Shown here: one piece after another, positions 63,177 through 64,000 of the stretch
How the letters are laid out: each line of letters starts with the position of its first letter
How positions within the stretch are numbered: position 1 is the stretch's first letter
Origin: Lachnospiraceae bacterium
GTDB lineage: Bacteria; Bacillota; Clostridia; Lachnospirales; Lachnospiraceae
NCBI GenBank assembly: GCA_910575005.1
Contig: CAJTCL010000004.1
Span: 184,461-248,460 of the forward strand
DNA: 64,000 nt
Direction: 5' to 3'
Translations under genes and position numbers: made by a program
Notes under the pieces: generated by a model
The model's input: only the letters and a program-made list of their open reading frames with translations
Database searches by the model: none
What the model was told of the DNA's origin: nothing

Positions 63177-63214
63177 GTTATTTTTTTCGGTACTGCTATC
63201 AAACAGTACCGATC

Positions 63215-63802
63215 TCACTCATCTAGTATTTGACTTAATCCTTTGGCAAACATTTGCACACTGTTTTTGATATATTCTTCTTTTTCCACTTTTGTAAGTT
63301 TGTCGCCAAAAGAGGCCTTTAAAAACGTATAGCCAAACGTCGACGAAAAAAAAGTCATAGCAAGAGCTGGAAAATCCAATGGCGCTATGGTTCCCCTTTC
63401 ACACATCTGATTCAGATAGTCTGTAAACGATGATAAAAAAGCTTGTGGAACCTGCATAATTAATGGTGCTGTTTCCTCGTACAATTGAGGAGCTCGCAAT
63501 CCAATTGATAAATTTACAAAATCTGGCGTCATCCGATCCATATATGCTCTCATAAACATTTCTAAATCTGCCTGTAAGTCCCACTTGACATTTTTAAAAA
63601 TATCTGGTGTTACGTTGGCTCTCCAGCCCGCCTGATTCACTCCCTGCAATACAATATCTTTCTTATTTTTAAACTTGCGAAACAAAGTACATTCATTGAC
63701 GCCTGCTGCTCTTGCAATTTCTTTGGTGGTTGTTGCCACATATCCTTTCTCACGAATCAAAATCATCGCTGCATCAATGATTTTTTGACTTGTCTGATCC
63801 AT
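63215..63802 (-). CDS. TetR/AcrR family transcriptional regulator
   Basis: About 195 residues with an N-terminal TetR HTH (IIDAAMILIREKGYVATTTK, then EIARAAGVNECTLFRKF) and a helical ligand-binding half. The start is the ATG of MDQTSQKIID with GGAGGTG upstream; the longer frame is unlikely. It precedes the acetolactate synthase gene on the same strand, and the operator palindrome lies between them, so local repression is a natural reading. The ligand is unknown. Confidence 0.93.
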   Translation of the reverse strand: MDQTSQKIIDAAMILIREKGYVATTTKEIARAAGVNECTLFRKFKNKKDIVLQGVNQAGWRANVTPDIFKNVKWDLQADLEMFMRAYMDRMTPDFVNLSIGLRAPQLYEETAPLIMQVPQAFLSSFTDYLNQMCERGTIAPLDFPALAMTFFSSTFGYTFLKASFGDKLTKVEKEEYIKNSVQMFAKGLSQILDE

Positions 63803-63832
63803 ATTTTCACCTCCATGCAAGTGAACGCTTTC

Positions 63833-63861
63833 ATTTTAGCAAAATACAGAACTAAAGTCAA
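63833..63861 (-). promoter_or_regulatory. Promoter of the TetR gene
   Basis: TTGACT (complement of 63856-63861) and TAAAAT (63833-63838) are spaced by 17 bases on the minus strand. The predicted start of transcription is a few bases before the TGCAAGT half-site. This fits autoregulation. Confidence 0.7.
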
Positions 63862-63934
63862 CATTAATCTATGTTTTAGCCACGACAAACGCACGAATGT
63901 GTTTCACGACCAAATCCATACAACTAATAAATTT

Positions 63935-64000
63935 TTATAAATTTATAATCTGCTCCAGATGTTTTTCTGGATTCGTACCGATTGCATACCGTTTCTTTTT
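63935..64000 (-). CDS. Possible C-terminal end of a gene cut by the window edge
   Basis: The minus strand reads KKKRYAIGTNPEKHLEQIINL and a stop (63935-63937), with no earlier in-window stop in that frame. The fragment is too short for a family call. It could be chance. Confidence 0.25.
   Translation of the reverse strand, partial: KKKRYAIGTNPEKHLEQIINL

Overview
The window looks like a chromosomal segment of an anaerobic, spore-forming Clostridia member, most probably Lachnospiraceae. This is an inference from gene content. The evidence is an alpha/beta-type small acid-soluble spore protein, a YlbJ-like sporulation membrane protein, the dgt-dnaG-rpoD-trmK-nif3-udk order, the rqcH/yicC/gmk/rpoZ/rimO/pgsA/cinA cluster, strong AGGAGG-type ribosome binding sites, a separate PyrI regulatory subunit, and a large secreted multimodular carbohydrate-active enzyme with lysine-rich Ig-like repeats. 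G+C appears to be near 40% by eye. Most genes lie on the minus strand and most are housekeeping.

Layout. 1-2.6 kb: a gene cut by the window edge, a structured repeat, a hemerythrin/response-regulator fusion and a decayed response-regulator remnant. 2.6-5.4 kb: a small accessory cassette in which a PD-(D/E)XK nuclease fused to a Schlafen-type (DUF2075) helicase overlaps a Nudix hydrolase by 4 bp, with a GNAT acetyltransferase upstream. 5.4-9.8 kb: DUF975 membrane protein, response regulator, histidine kinase and prfC, closely packed behind a direct-repeat regulator box. 10-20 kb: ClC channel, two pseudouridine synthases, YgiQ radical SAM protein, HAD phosphatase, DegV, M23 peptidase, PepD and YlbJ. 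20.3-27.3 kb: a minus-strand run (DivIVA-like coiled coil, coaD, rsmD, cinA, pgsA, rimO, rpoZ, gmk, yicC) divergent from rqcH. 29-33 kb: SASP followed by a triple 36-bp repeat, the AmmeMemoRadiSam trio (amrB-amrA-amrS) behind a dyad-flanked promoter, and three small unknown proteins. 33-42 kb: MATE exporter, lipoprotein, pyrBI, an ECF sigma/DUF4179 pair, a chemoreceptor and RNase P RNA. 42.1-48 kb: a 265-bp inverted-repeat element and a 1836-residue secreted pectinase-fold/GH43 protein. 48-57 kb: GrpB, AraC, then the udk-nif3-trmK-rpoD-dnaG-dgt operon. 57-64 kb: Fe-S aldo/keto reductase, Uma2, tRNA-Leu(CAG), a Cache chemoreceptor, acetolactate synthase and a TetR regulator with a perfect 14-bp palindrome at the synthase promoter.

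The points most worth following up are the nuclease-helicase/Nudix cassette, a family of structured intergenic repeats (three copies, one partly overlapping an ORF), the 265-bp nested inverted-repeat element beside rnpB, the 36-bp triple repeat in the SASP 3' region, the operator-like dyads at the amr and ilvB promoters, and the huge carbohydrate-active protein. No CRISPR array, complete insertion sequence, prophage or rRNA operon was seen. Several start codons were moved inward from the longest reading frame because a good ribosome binding site marks an internal ATG or TTG; each case is stated.
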